DNA of 64,000 nucleotides from contig NC_052473.1 in NCBI RefSeq assembly GCF_009730915.1, forward strand, positions 18,186,100-18,250,099, given 5' to 3'. A program made the translations under genes and the position numbers. The notes under the pieces are model-generated. The model was not told the origin of the DNA. It saw only the letters and a program-made list of their open reading frames with translations, and made no database searches. Shown piece after piece: positions 13,232-25,634 of the stretch. Each line of letters starts with the position of its first letter. The first letter of the stretch is position 1. This stretch comes from Dioscorea cayenensis subsp. rotundata (Eukaryota; Streptophyta; Magnoliopsida; Dioscoreales; Dioscoreaceae).

Positions 13232-16200
13232 ATGGATGCTCCATTCTCGGGTTGGCGTTATCTTTTTCTTTCTTTTTTTGATGTTATTTGTTTGATTTTT
13301 GATGAAAAGTTTGGGTTTTGATCCGTGAGGAATCTCGATCTGGTTTTTCTGATTGGTTTTTATGGGAAAAAAATAGATATTGGGGTTTGAAATTGGAATC
13401 TTCTTGAGGGTTTTTGATGATTTTGATTTGTGTTTTTCGTGGATTTGTTTTTTGTGATAGATTGAGGGTTGTAGGTTTTTGGTGCAATTTAGGGTTTTTA
13501 TTTGTTTTATTTATTTATTTTTTGGTTGAAAGTTTAGGTTTTTTGATCTGTTTGCTTGTGCTTCTTCTTGGACGAACTAAGGTTCCTCTTCTTAAATTTT
13601 GAGAGCTTTGATTCCTTTTCTTGTAGATAATCTTATGGGAGAATTTTTATTTAATTTTTAAATGAATTTTTAAGGGAGATTAAAATATTGAAACTTTGAT
13701 CAGGGATAAGATTTTAATGTTTGTTTTGGATTATCTTTAGAAAAATGCATGTTGTTCCTCTTGTTGAAATTAGAAAAGTCAACTGGTTGGCTTCTCTTTC
13801 TTTCTGTCATGCTTTCTTTTGTTTAGTTGGTTCATTATTTATGATGTTCAATCTGTCTTAAATTAAGTACAACACTATTTATCTTGTGAAATGTATTTGC
13901 ATGCAAAGTCCATAACCAGTCCACAAAGTTGAAATTTTTGTTACCATAACTTGAATTTTTCAACACAAACAGGCTACTGTATCATCTATGTTTTTTTTAT
14001 TTTTTTATTTTTTAATATGAACTCATGGATTGTGTAGCAAAATATATTGCATTTTGACTATTGATTTGTGCTGTTGTATCACTCTTTTTTGTATTATTTG
14101 GTAGCACCATCATGCTCATCACACCACCTTTATGAGATTACATATATTTATATATATATATATATATATATATAGGTATACTTAGTGATCTTTTTGTGGA
14201 TTAGACTTTTAGACAATAGAATATTTTCCCATTGACTCTTTGTTGTTGAAAGTGAATTAATGTTGGTCCTTCACTTCCATTTTTGGTTATTGATTTTTGT
14301 TACCTATATGTTAAATTCTACTGATCCCTTGACTAGGATTTGTATTGGACCCTCTCAAATGTCGGAAGATGAGTATTGAGGAGAAGAGAGATTTGATTCG
14401 TGAACTTGCAAACTGGCCGGAGAGTGCACCTGAAAAGCTACAGAAATGGAGTAGGCGGGACCTGTTAGAGATCCTATGCGTGGAGATGGGAAAAGAGAGA
14501 AAGTACACTGGCTTAACAAAGCAGAAATTGATTGAACATATCTTTTAAACTTGTGTCTCCAAAAGAATCCTGGGGAGCATGTAGAACATTTGGATTCGGC
14601 TTCTCAACATCCCTTGCATAATCCACAAACTCCGGCCAAAAGACAACGGAAGACAGATAACCCATCACGTCTTCCTGTCGGGGAAAACAATTTGCAAGTG
14701 AAAAATGAAAGTGTAGCTCCATCTGTGATTCATTATTGCACAAATCTCGCTTGCAGGGCTACAATAAACGCCGGAGATTTTTTTTGCAAACGATGTTCAT
14801 GCTGTATTTGTCACAAGTATGATGACAACAAGGATCCTAGCCTGTGGTTGTTTTGCAGCTCCGAGTCCCATTCTCAAGCTCAATCTTGTGGCATGTCCTG
14901 CCATCTTGAATGCGCTTTTAAGCATGAAAAAGGCTGGTATTGTGGCAAGTGAAAAAAATGTGCAAAAACTGGATGGGAGCTATTATTGCACAAACTGTGG
15001 GAAAGTGAATGATTTGCTAGGGTAATCTCTTGTGTTTCTTATTATTTATTCATCATTACGCATACTAAGCCATTTTACTGCAGTATAAGTTTCAACTTTT
15101 TAATGGAATCGGGAGATCATGCCTACTATGCTTTAACTGTATGCTTTAATACTCATGCAAGTGAGCAGATAATGTGATGAATCAGCAACTTGCTATCGAA
15201 AGGATTATATTTGTTGTTGTTATTTACAGAATTTTTGTTATAATTTCAGTCTCAGCATCTATCTACTTAATGAGGGAAATCATGGTTGCCAAAAGAAAAG
15301 TTGCTTGTCCTCTAACCGGATTATTTATAGCTTCTGATATTGTTTATTTTTGTTTTCCTGTAGATGCTGGAGGAAGCAACTTATGATTGCGAAGGATGCC
15401 AGAAGAGTTGATGCATTGTGTTTCCGAGTATCTTTAAGTCATAAACTTCTCAGTTCAAGTGAAAAATATCAAAGCTTGCATGCAATTGTGGATGATGTCT
15501 TGAAGAAGTTAGAAGCTGAAGTTGGGCCTCTAAATGGCATCCCAAACATGGCTCGTGGCATCGTCAATAGACTTTCCGTAGGTGCTGAAGTACAAAAACT
15601 GTGTGCCAATGCAATAACAGATCTTGACTCTATGCTTTCTGCCAATTCACCCACTGGTCCTCTTATGCAGAGTAATACTTTCTTTCTTCTCTTTTTCCAA
15701 ATGAACACTAACCAAGCCGTCTAACTTTTGCGTGCAACTTGTTCTTGAATGCGTACAATTATGCAGAACCAGGACCAATGTCCTCCAACTTGATTAAATT
15801 CGAAGACATATTGTCGTCATCTGTGACTGTGGTTTTAGGTTCAGAAGATGGTCCTGCTCCTGCTATGTCTCAAGAGCTAGTTGGTTATTCCTTATGGTAC
15901 AGAGAGGCTCAAACAGACGACTACCCTTTGGGACCAGCATATACCATACATGAACCAAAAAGAAGATTCTTAGTTACTGGTCTCGCTCCAGCCACAGAAT
16001 ATGTGTTTAAAGTGTCTGCTTTCGGTAACTCAGGTGAGTTGGCTAAGTGGGAAATGAACTTGAATACTGTTGATGTTGTAAAAGATGTTGAGATGGATTC
16101 GGTAGACGAAGGAGCTTCACTGCAACAACTTGAAACTCAAAAAGAGAACAGCAGTGGCCTCTCTCATCCCTCTTCAGAAGGAGATGAGTCGAATAATTCC

Positions 16201-16953
16201 ACCGTATACAGAGACTTGAACAAGTCACCGGCTAGTTGTTTTGGTTACAGTGATAAACCCGAGGTTCTCGACTTAGAAAAATTGCCTGAGGAAACACCTA
16301 AGAACTTCGATGTGTTAGAGCCATTGGAGCGGGAGGAAACACCTCGGCGTTCAGTTTCAGCATTGGATGAGGAGCCTAATTCGGCCAATTCCACCGAGCA
16401 GAACATTGTATCAGATGTCCCCAAGTCTGACAATGAATCAAATGCACCTACCAGAGATGAAATGACTATTGTTCCATACACACACACAGAGTCATCGCTG
16501 CCGCTCACGCCCTGTAGGATGGAAAATGCCAAGGAAGCTTCTGGGAGGAGTGGCCGAGCGAAACCATGCAACAGCATGCTCGAGAACGGAGAGAAGAAAA
16601 CTGAAAGAGAACCGCATGTGGGGAGTTCATCAAAGAAAAGAGTCGGGGGAAAATGCGAGGCACTTTGTCCCAAAGAAGGTTCACTTGAACGGGAGTACGA
16701 GTATTGTGTGAAGGTGATCAGATGGCTCGAATGCGAAGGGCACATCGAAACTAATTTCAGGGTGAAATTTCTAACTTGGTTCAGTTTGCGAGCAACCCTG
16801 CAAGAAAGGAAAATCGTAAGCGTGTATATTGATACTCTGATCGATGATCCCGGAAGCCTTGCCGGGCAGCTTGTGGACTCTTTCTCGGAAGTTCTTTGTA
16901 GCAAGGGACGGCCTCCGTTGCCCACCGGTTTCTGCATGCAACTTTGGCATTGA
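13232..16953 (+). CDS. VIL: VIN3-like (VEL family) PHD-finger protein, frame-disrupted
   Basis: VEL proteins associate with Polycomb PRC2 and promote H3K27me3 silencing of targets such as flowering repressors in the nucleus. Four coding exons: 13232-13250, 14337-15021, 15364-15671, 15767-16953, about 733 codons. The start gives [19 protein letters not shown], the family N-terminus. Order: helical N-terminal module ([11 protein letters not shown]), Cys-rich PHD finger (CTNLACR...CKRCSCCIC...CHLECA), [16 protein letters not shown] linker, FNIII domain (SNLIKFEDI...ATEYVFKV), and C-terminal VID domain ([15 protein letters not shown]) ending [11 protein letters not shown]-rich 5'UTR precedes it. 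Exon 2 has three single-base frame breaks: T4 at 14543-14546, A4 near 14561-14564, and A5 at 14927-14931. Each time the conserved protein continues in another frame. I cannot separate VIL1/VRN5 from VIL2. Confidence 0.88.
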
Positions 16954-17116
16954 GAGTTGCAAAGCTATTCTTTTCATCCATCAAATTGGTAATTTATGGG
17001 GGGAAATTCTTTGCAAATTGATGCTTTTTATTCTTCATTTAGACATTTCATTCATGATCAGTGATTTCCAAGTTGAAATTTATCTAGCATCTTTAATGTT
17101 CTCCAAAACCTTTTAA

Positions 17117-20100
17117 TCTTATTATATAGCAGCTTCCATTCATAGAACAATTTGCTCTCTTTTCAATGCTTTTTTTCATCAGTAATTTTTATATGAACCT
17201 ATTTATCATGCTTTCTTTGTTTTTTTGCTCTTTTTATTTGTTGCTGTCATTCTGTTATTCTTTCTTTAATGAATAAGGCCAGAATGAACAACATTATAAC
17301 AAGAACACATCCTTGTTGGCCATTGCTGGTATTATTTTTGGATTCCACTTTCCACATGAGAATATATGATATATATATATAAATAATTGTAAATAAATAA
17401 ATAAATAAAGGAGAAAATGGTGATATGTTGATATGATGCATTGAATAGTGCATTGGTGTGAAGTTTCATACATCACTGTCACAGATGCATCATGAGAGAC
17501 TAGTGAGAGGAGCTATATAAATAATAATACCATTACAAAGTAGGTAGGTTTGCAGAATAGAAAAACTAAAAAAAGTTTGTGTTGATATCTTCCTCGGCAA
17601 CTGCAACAAAAAAACAGACGATGTTAAGACAGTGATGGACATGAATATGGAAAGAAATAAAAGCTGTATCTGGATGGATGCTTCCTTCTTGGTTAGTCAA
17701 ATCAGTTCCAATTTTTAACTCAATATATATTTGTTATGATATTTGAAGGAGAGTCTATGACATTTTTATTTTTTTCTAATTAATGACATATGGTTGTTAA
17801 TATTAATTTATTATTGATTTTTATTAAGGAAGGTTGGTGAGATAACTCATTATCTATACCAAATAATTTAAAAAGATATATAAACAAAACCCCCCTTTTT
17901 TTAAAAAAAACGGTTACTTAAAAAGATCATGATATATTTAAAAGTTGACTATGTCAGAAGACAGAATTTAAAAATTTGGTGATGAAATTTACCATAAAAA
18001 AATAGGCCTCATTAATAAAAGATGCAATCCATTGACTAACCAAAAAAATCCAATGTCAAAATCTAAAAGAAACAACAACTTGTTATTATCTTATTATTTA
18101 TTAGCTTCAATATGCTGTTCTATTTTCAATTTGAATTCAAATATATCCCATCCTATTCAACTCTCAATCAATTCTTTTACATTCATGGCCTATAGATCCT
18201 GTGAGATAGAAAATACAAGCTAGAGATCAATTAAATAAGGTTTCTAAGTCCGAAACTCACCATGAAAACCCAACTGAACTTCATTATGACCCTTGAAGTT
18301 GAGCACTGACCTGATATCAGTTTAATCACAATTGAGTAATATGGAACTAAAATTCATATTCACATGAAGCACCAATAAACCATTTAAGTTTGATCAGTTG
18401 ACAATTGCTACTCACTAGAAATCTATGTATTAACCGCTTTGAATATCAAGAATAACTAGATAATAGTCTGAGCAAATGCTTTCTCATTAACCATGTCATA
18501 GAGTAGCAGGCCTTAATGGGCAGACCCGGTTCACTAACTCCAATTCCTTTATATAAAAACACAAGACACATTGGCATAAACATTTGGTTTCGGTGTAACT
18601 CCTAAAGTTACTGTTAGGTAAAAAAAAAAAAAGAATAAAAAAGGAGACAGATTTCAGAGTTTTATACCTGAAGGGTCTTTGAGAATTTCTGTAACACAAA
18701 AACTGGAACAGCAAATAGAAGAGTTAGCACTATGAAAAAAACACGAAATCAGTGTATGAGCTATTGCTTGGGGCTCACCAAGGGATCTGAAGAAACAACA
18801 TGATAACCGAATAGTTGGAATACAAGCAGCATTCTGTTCTCCTGGAACGTTGATGGAACATAAAACTCCAAATGAACTGGCATTCTAATGAATGTTCAAA
18901 CTAGTGATTATCTAAACTCTACTGAAGGTTTAAAATGTTTTACATGATAGAGGAAGGTGGAATGGTGCTTCAGCTTTTCAATCGGATTGGCAATTCAAGT
19001 ATGACGCATTGATCAGCATATCCTTCACAAGCATATCCCAATGTTCTGCGGTAACAGAAAACATTACATGAGAACCATAATGAAGACCTGGTGGAGAGTG
19101 TTGGTTTCAAACGTCAAAATGGAATAAGCAGCAGATAAAACGCAGCAGTTGGCAAGCAATACTTTTAAGCAGAGCTTAATAATCTTGGAATATGGCCAAG
19201 ACAAGACAGCAAATAGTAAAACATAAAAGAGCAAATGTAAAATGTACTACCCCGCACTAAGCAGCTTTGGATTTCCAGATCATTTTGCTCAAACTCCAAG
19301 ATAGTAGAGATAATCTAATAAAATAGTAAACCAATGGATGATGAATTTTCATGCCAAAAGACACATACTGCAAAGCAAAACACACTGATCACTTTCGTAT
19401 AGTGTGTAACAGACAACAATAGTAGAAGGTAATGCACTAATAAAGAAACCTTGTTTCTTGGATCAATCTAGCATTCTAAGATTTTGGTTGTAAGATGTCT
19501 ATTTAGCGAGAACACTGATCTTACTAGGGAAATGGCTGGGAACCATGACTCTGGAGACATAAATAAACCTTATATCTTATAAATCTGACTAACTGATGTG
19601 GGCATGTGCAATATAGTGCCTATTGAAGCTGAAGACAAGAAAAGTTCAAGGTGTACAAGCATAGACACAAGAAGCGTTGAGGAATTATCACAAAGAATGA
19701 TAGAAGGACCATAAATTATCATATAGTTAAAGTTTTGCCTGACTTATTGGTCAAATGAAGAGAGGATTATTTAAAATTCTAGAATTTTTGGCAGAATAAT
19801 CTCTTGTAAGAGACAAGCTCAACAAACCACTATGCTATCTCTTTTGGAAAATAACCAAAATGTGTCAGTTTCCACATATAATTTGTAAGTCAGGATCTGA
19901 TTCATGGAATTTTGTGTTTTTAAGTTTTAACACTAATGCACTAGAAGAAGGAAAAAGGTTTGGTATGTTGACAAGGACTCATCTCACAAATACCTTATAA
20001 TAGCACTTCAAATTGTCGCTTTTCAGAATCATCGAAAGACAGTCACTAAGCCACATTGATTTGTCAAAAACTATTCAACAGGATGAGAGCTAATATGCAA

Positions 20101-20381
20101 ACTCTCATGCTCTATGAGCATCACTTGAACATGTCACCAACCCAAAACCCTAAACCTAACAATACTAAAACATTAAAGACTATAAATTTCATGGAGTCAT
20201 ACCAAGTACTCCAATTTTCCAATTGCAGCAACTAAACCATCAGCTAAAGAGTACTAACAATTACAAGTACTGCAATATAGAACCTTGGAATCATAATCTC
20301 AGACAAACAATTAAAGAAAACGCTACTTTTATCAAGAAGAAAAATAGGGCATGAAAAAAACCCTAACCTCCCAACAAAGCC
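17117..20381. other. No gene recognised between VIL and SNRNP27
   Basis: About 3.3 kb without a conserved reading frame on either strand. It has moderate GC and few simple repeats between 18.2 and 20.3 kb. It could include the 3'UTR of the minus-strand SNRNP27 gene and the tail of VIL, but I see no decisive signal. Confidence 0.45.
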
Positions 20382-20978
20382 CTAGCGATTCCGCTCCGGA
20401 GGAAGTGGGCGATTGAAGCCTCCCCGACGATTCATGTACTGCCTTGGCTGCCTCTTCGTCACCACCCTAACCCCACTAACATCAGCCCCAGGCACAGGCT
20501 TCCCTTTTGTCGAATCAAACCCCATTGGAATCCCCATAATCTTCATCATCTCCACCTCATCCGGGTCAGCATCAGTGGGCACCACCGCCGCGGCCTCACC
20601 TCCCGCCGGCGCTTCCGCAGCCTTCTGTTCCTTCGCACCTTTACTGTCCTCAGGTTGCGAAGTGGAGCGGTGACGACGCTCACGATCATCATCAGCGCTT
20701 TCATCTCGGCGGCGCTTACGGCGCCGAGAGTCCGGCGATGGAGAATGCGTACCGGAACGGCCTCGTCTCCGGTGGTAGTTGTCAGGCGAGCGGGACCTCG
20801 ATCTGGACCTCTTCCGGCGTTCCCGATCCCTGTCCCTGTCCCGATCCCGTTCTCGGTGATCTCGATCTCGATCACGGTCTCGATGACGAACTCTTTCTCG
20901 ATCGAGATCTCGATCACGCTCTCGATCTCGCTCTCGATCACGGGAATGATCTTTCTCTCTTCTTCGCTCCGACATCAT
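20382..20978 (-). CDS. SNRNP27: U4/U6.U5 tri-snRNP 27-kDa protein
   Basis: Small RS-type component of the spliceosomal tri-snRNP in the nucleus. The first ~75 residues are an almost pure Arg-Asp/Glu/Ser tract ([17 protein letters not shown], then [12 protein letters not shown]). A low-complexity Ala/Gly linker follows. The C-terminus is the conserved SNRNP27 domain: [20 protein letters not shown], then [14 protein letters not shown], as in animal and fungal homologues. Single exon with no frame break, about 198 residues from the MMSERRRE start. Eight extra upstream codons (MYQKLELV) remain open in frame, but the conserved protein begins at the Met pair. Downstream of FNRPL the tail is PPERNR rather than the animal DFIA. 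The promoter side has two site II motifs. Confidence 0.93.
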   Translation of the reverse strand: MMSERRREKDHSRDRERDRERDRDLDRERVRHRDRDRDRDHRERDRDRDRDRERRKRSRSRSRSPDNYHRRRGRSGTHSPSPDSRRRKRRRDESADDDRERRHRSTSQPEDSKGAKEQKAAEAPAGGEAAAVVPTDADPDEVEMMKIMGIPMGFDSTKGKPVPGADVSGVRVVTKRQPRQYMNRRGGFNRPLPPERNR

Positions 20979-21154
20979 CACAAGCTCGAGCTTTTGATAC
21001 ACTGATGATGAGGGATTTATCGAGGGCTTCCTCTGTGGACTGTTTTACAAATACCACCTAAGTTTTATTCAAATTACATATTCCCCCCTCCCAATAATTA
21101 ATAAATAAAGAAAATCTCAGGGAGGTACACAGAAAAAGAACTCAAAAATGAGGT

Positions 21155-21168
21155 TGGGCTGAGGCCCA
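21155..21168 (-). promoter_or_regulatory. Paired site II motifs upstream of SNRNP27
   Basis: TGGGCT at 21155-21160 and GGCCCA at 21163-21168 lie in opposite orientation about 180 nt upstream of the SNRNP27 start. They are the same TCP-type motif class as at the Rsm22-like gene, typical of plant housekeeping and translation/RNA genes. Confidence 0.55.
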
Positions 21169-21912
21169 AGATTAATGAGGTTTTCAAAATCCTAGTTTCA
21201 GGAAATGAATAGAATGGTTCTTTTTGAGTGAGGGTTTATCAAACAAGTGAGTTTTTCACTTATTTTCATTATAAATTCTGAAATTTTCTTTTATTCATTG
21301 TAAAGGCATTGGACTTAAAAGTTAAAACCATAAATTTTCCATTCTGTCAATTTGAAGTTGGCCTCATGCATGATGCATCAGTCTAATGATTAATTGGTAC
21401 ATGCAATATATACGCGGAGCTGATGGACAGTGCCGGACGATCGGCGAAGCCAAAGATTTCTGTTGCTTTGATTACCTTCATGAATTTGATGCACTATTAA
21501 CCAGAGAGTATATCTTTGACAAGCCCTGCACTTGCATGCAATGTATACAGATAGAGATTTTGAGTTAAAGGAATACCAACTTCAGTAATAAAATTCACCT
21601 ATGCTGATATGTATTACATGGAGATGTGTTTAGGAAAAGTGGGATATGGTCCGTTTGGAGATGAGTTTAATTTGCTCTCATACATTTATTTTGTCATTCT
21701 ATGGAGTGTAATGTAACAGTTTAACAGAACAAAATAACAGAAGAACATAAAGGCTGAACTTATGTGGAGAAAACTAAATGAAAGTATTATCTACTTTGGT
21801 GATGACTTTTTTGCCCTCTATTTGCATCTATATTATACTCACAGTGGATATTCCTGACGGAAAATGTTTCTCAAAAAACATTGGCTCAGGGTTGTTAATC
21901 TCATGTAAATGA

Positions 21913-24795
21913 TCAGCCATTGAATGCAGACTTGAAATGATTTTCATCTATGGTTGAATAAATGTGACCGGAATCAACATGGTAATTAATGATTTCCCTG
22001 GTATATAAAACAAGGGGAAAGATCAAAACTTGTTATACAACTACTGCATTAGTATTTTGATCTCAATAAAAATTGAGAGAGTCAGAGAGAGTTACATGAT
22101 CTTAGTTGTTGGTAGTCCCACCCTTTTAACAATTTCATCAATATGTAATCCATGCTCACAAGCCCTGCAAAACAACGATGGAAGTACCATTATAAAGGGA
22201 ATTCAGCACAAGGAAAGTTACAGATGTCTGAAACTCAAGAACTTTCAGGACCACCATAATTGGCAGAGTGATTGTAAGCATTAGATCTGTTGTTCAGGCA
22301 AATGACACGGCTAGCAAGTATCATTGAAACAGAATTTGTAAAAATAGTGGTAAGCATATGCATTTTGAACATACATAGTGAACACAGCAGAAAGCAAGAT
22401 TTGTAAAATAAAAATGTATACTTTGGACTACAGAAACCTATATGATAGTACATGTAACTGATCCCTAATGAGTTAAAACTGTGGAAGTTTAGTGGCTGGA
22501 ACTTTAATTATTGGCATATGGATGCTATTTGAAGTGGAATCATGGAGACGGCAGAAACTCTGTATGACACAGATCAACTGATTCATACAAGTGCTCAGAG
22601 TCATATTGGCTTTTACTAGCTGCCATATTGTCAGAAAAAAGTTTAGAAAATGCCTAAAAGCATCAACAACCTAATGTTTGACAGCAGGAATACAAGCCCG
22701 GGATATATATAAATATATATATGCCATGTCAAGTTTCAAGCTATTCATTAAAAAAAAAAAATGTTACGATGATAAGATCAAACAAAAGATTTGAATTTAA
22801 TACAATGCATGCTATGTTTGGTTAACTTACATCTGGGAATCATAAAAAGAAGACCAAACAAATGTATGCAAGCTAAAAATCTAACCAAAAATAAGCTCAG
22901 GAGATCCACTCAGGCTTTCATGATGAACTCTGCATCCATTGTGGAAAAGGAACTTCCGAAAATAAAAGGAATAAAAGTTCCATGAGACAACTTACAAGCT
23001 TGAAGGTTCCTGGAGAACTCCCAAGACCAAGTTGTAGATATCATTTGAAGAGCCACTCATGACTGAGTGCCCTGGATGCTGAAGGACATATCATAAATGA
23101 TCAGTGAATGCATGTTGAAGATTATGGAACTTTTCTTTTTTTTCTTTTTTTTTTCTTTTAGTTTAAACAAGTACTGTAACTTATTAAGGCATGCATGACC
23201 ACCATACTTGAAGAGAAACTTGATATGGGTTCAATACATTTGGAAAAGGAGTTGTCATCATTGTCATCATTGGATACTCATGGATCTGAGCAGGCGTTCC
23301 ACCCTGTTCCTTACCATTAAGATTCAAAAGCAAAACAACAAATGTCAAACAACCACAGCATAGATGCACACCTGAGAATGCACAAAAATAATAAAATAAT
23401 AAACAATTGCCTTTTCTCTGGTGATGTCCATATGGGCATGTATGCACTCAAGGAAGTGGAGCGCAATATCATTGAAGTTAATAACAGGTCTGCAAAATGA
23501 ATTGCCATTAGTACCTGAACAAGATGACAATTATCTACACCATAGCAGAAAACAAAACTCCACTGAAGTAACAGGGCAACACACTTTTTTCGAAGCATAA
23601 ACCATCTTTCTAAATGTGCCCACACACACACGAACACACACAACCAGTGTTCCAATCATCACACTCCATTGAGAAACTGCACTGTAATAATTGGACAGTG
23701 AACCTATGTTCAATATACATGCCATCTTTCAAGGACATTTTCAAGATAACGCCCTAACATGTGCAGATACAGGACCCAACAAGTGCCCTGTTCATCACTT
23801 CCACAAAGAAACTACATTGTAGAAATTTGATAATGAACTTGACTGCAACACTCAAACAATATATCAAGGATAATTTGAACACACGCAAACTAGTGATCAC
23901 GAGCACAGTATATGAAACAACAGTTTCACAGTGAGACTCACCGACAGAAATCTCATCTGATGCATGAGTGCTAATATACTAATCAATCTTATTCATACCA
24001 TGAAACCATCAAAGAATTCCAATGCTACATAAACAAGGTTTTCGAATTTTCCCTTACCGGACAGAGAAGGCAACAACACATTGTTTCCCTTGAAACCCTT
24101 TCAAGTGACCATTGACTTTCACATACATTCCATTCCTTCCAAATCAATCAATAAAAATCCAACAATTAATAAAGTTCAATTGCAAAAACACAAGCAAGTT
24201 ATCACCAAAACACTTACTGAATTAGGGCCATCTCATTTGAATCCCATATCTCACTCATCCTAAATAAATTAATTCCAAAGATGAAAACCATGAGCTAAAA
24301 GGATTAATCAAGCAGTAAAAGCAGAGAAAAACTCACCACCGGCTGATCTCAATGCATCCAGTGCCATCGTCGAGGGTAAAAGACACATCGGTGACCCTCT
24401 CTACTTTGTTCATCACCAACCCCAACAACTTCACCTGCAAATCAAGCAACAAAAAATCAACCCAAAATTACAATCATGGATTGCAAATTCAACCAAAAAT
24501 CAAACTGAAAAACAAGGGATTCATTCACATTGCTCGTTTCGACAACAAGATTATACTTGTCATCACTTGAATCAAAGGCCTCACAGATCTGTTTCACTGT
24601 CAACGGAATCAAGCGCTGGGCACCACCACGACTCTGCGATCAAGAACAAGAGATCCATGATAGAGATGAAAATGAGATTGACTAGCTAGGGTTTGGATTT
24701 CGAACCTTGGAGGGAGATGAGGTAGGATCGGGAGCCTGTGAGGCCATGAAGCCACCGCCATCGAAGAGGGCTCCGGCTCCGGCGCCGGCGAACAT
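21913..24795 (-). CDS. RPA2: Replication protein A 32-kDa subunit
   Basis: Middle subunit of the heterotrimeric ssDNA-binding complex RPA, acting in replication, repair and recombination. Ten exons, minus-strand order: 24795-24706, 24633-24529, 24434-24337, 24259-24218, 24135-24058, 23489-23411, 23309-23208, 23078-22996, 22164-22096, 21997-21913. Phases match throughout, giving 276 residues, the usual size. N-terminus is Gly/Ala/Ser-rich (MFAGAGAGALFDGGGFMAS), the region phosphorylated in homologues. The OB fold runs from RLIPLTVKQI through RVTDVSFTLDDGTG to NFNDIALHFLECIHAHM. A linker leads to the C-terminal winged helix (HGLHIDEIVKRVGLP...GHIYSTIDENHFKS). Intron 6 begins with GC if the exon ends at AGAGAAAAG (23411); an alternative GT donor lies about 39 nt downstream. 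Two E2F sites lie just upstream. No frame errors. Confidence 0.95.
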
Positions 24796-24887
24796 CGTCG
24801 GTGATAGCGATCGGGATTTGGATTGAAACCCTAGCGCGAATTCTAGTAATTCAAGAGCAAAATCAAGGCTCTATTCAAATGAACTCA

Positions 24888-24918
24888 TTTCCCGCTCAAC
24901 TTTCCCGCGCTTTATATA
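24888..24918 (-). promoter_or_regulatory. RPA2 core promoter: two E2F sites beside a TATA-like stretch
   Basis: TTTCCCGC occurs at 24888-24895 and again at 24901-24908 (GCGGGAAA on the gene strand). It is followed by TTTATATATA (24911-24920), i.e. TATATATAAA on the gene strand. Both 8-mers match the E2F consensus TTTSSCGC. Plant RPA and other S-phase genes are classic E2F/RBR targets, so cell-cycle control is likely. The sites lie about 95-115 nt from the ATG, perhaps within the 5'UTR or just at the start site. Confidence 0.75.
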
Positions 24919-24921
24919 TAT

Positions 24922-25634
24922 TTAAATAGAGTTTAACTGATCTCCTAATTAACCACTAATTAACCAGATGATTGTTAATTATATATATATATATATTTAT
25001 TTATTTACCGTGGTTAGATGATGATATAATGGTTACTGTTTATTAAAAATATTGTATAAATTTACTGTATATATTATTATGTAATAATGTTTCTTAAAAA
25101 TACTGTTTATAGCTAAACCATAGTCATTAGATTAGAATTCATCGGCTACTATAGATACTGCTAAATTTAAAATTTAGAAAGTTTCTTAGATGATGGGTCT
25201 TTCTCTGTGTGTGTTACTTGTATATATTTATATTAATTTTTAACCCTTGAGAAAAATAAATAGCAATGTCATAAAAAAAAATAGAAAAAATAATATTCAC
25301 AATGTTTATCTAAAAAAAATTACATGCCCCCTATGTGTTTTTTTATATAAATCACTAATATTTTTTTTATTTTTTAAAAAACAAAGTATAAAATCAAAGG
25401 TACACGAAAGATTGAGATGGCAAATCTTTATGAACATTAAAATCATTAATATTTTTTTTTTTTGTAAATGTTAAAAATAAAATGAAGGGTACACCAGGAA
25501 TAACAGATCCTCAAGAGCTATTTTCAATTATGGGCACTATTAAACCAAAGCCAATATTTTGTTGGTGAAAATTAAGAAAACTTTACATTATTTTTTATCA
25601 AATTGCCATTATTTTATTATTATTATTATTATTT
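24922..25634. other. AT-rich intergenic region
   Basis: No gene recognised. It holds (AT)n at about 24981-24995 and A-rich runs, and ends in the ATT-repeat tail of the minus-strand LINE. Confidence 0.55.

Noticed and set aside
16245-16937. 230-codon minus-strand frame
   Set aside because: Lies opposite the VIL last exon, which has clear FNIII and VID domains; no similarity seen on the minus strand.
20655-21061. Plus-strand frames of 107-116 codons
   Set aside because: Antisense shadow of the Arg/Asp/Ser-rich SNRNP27 exon.
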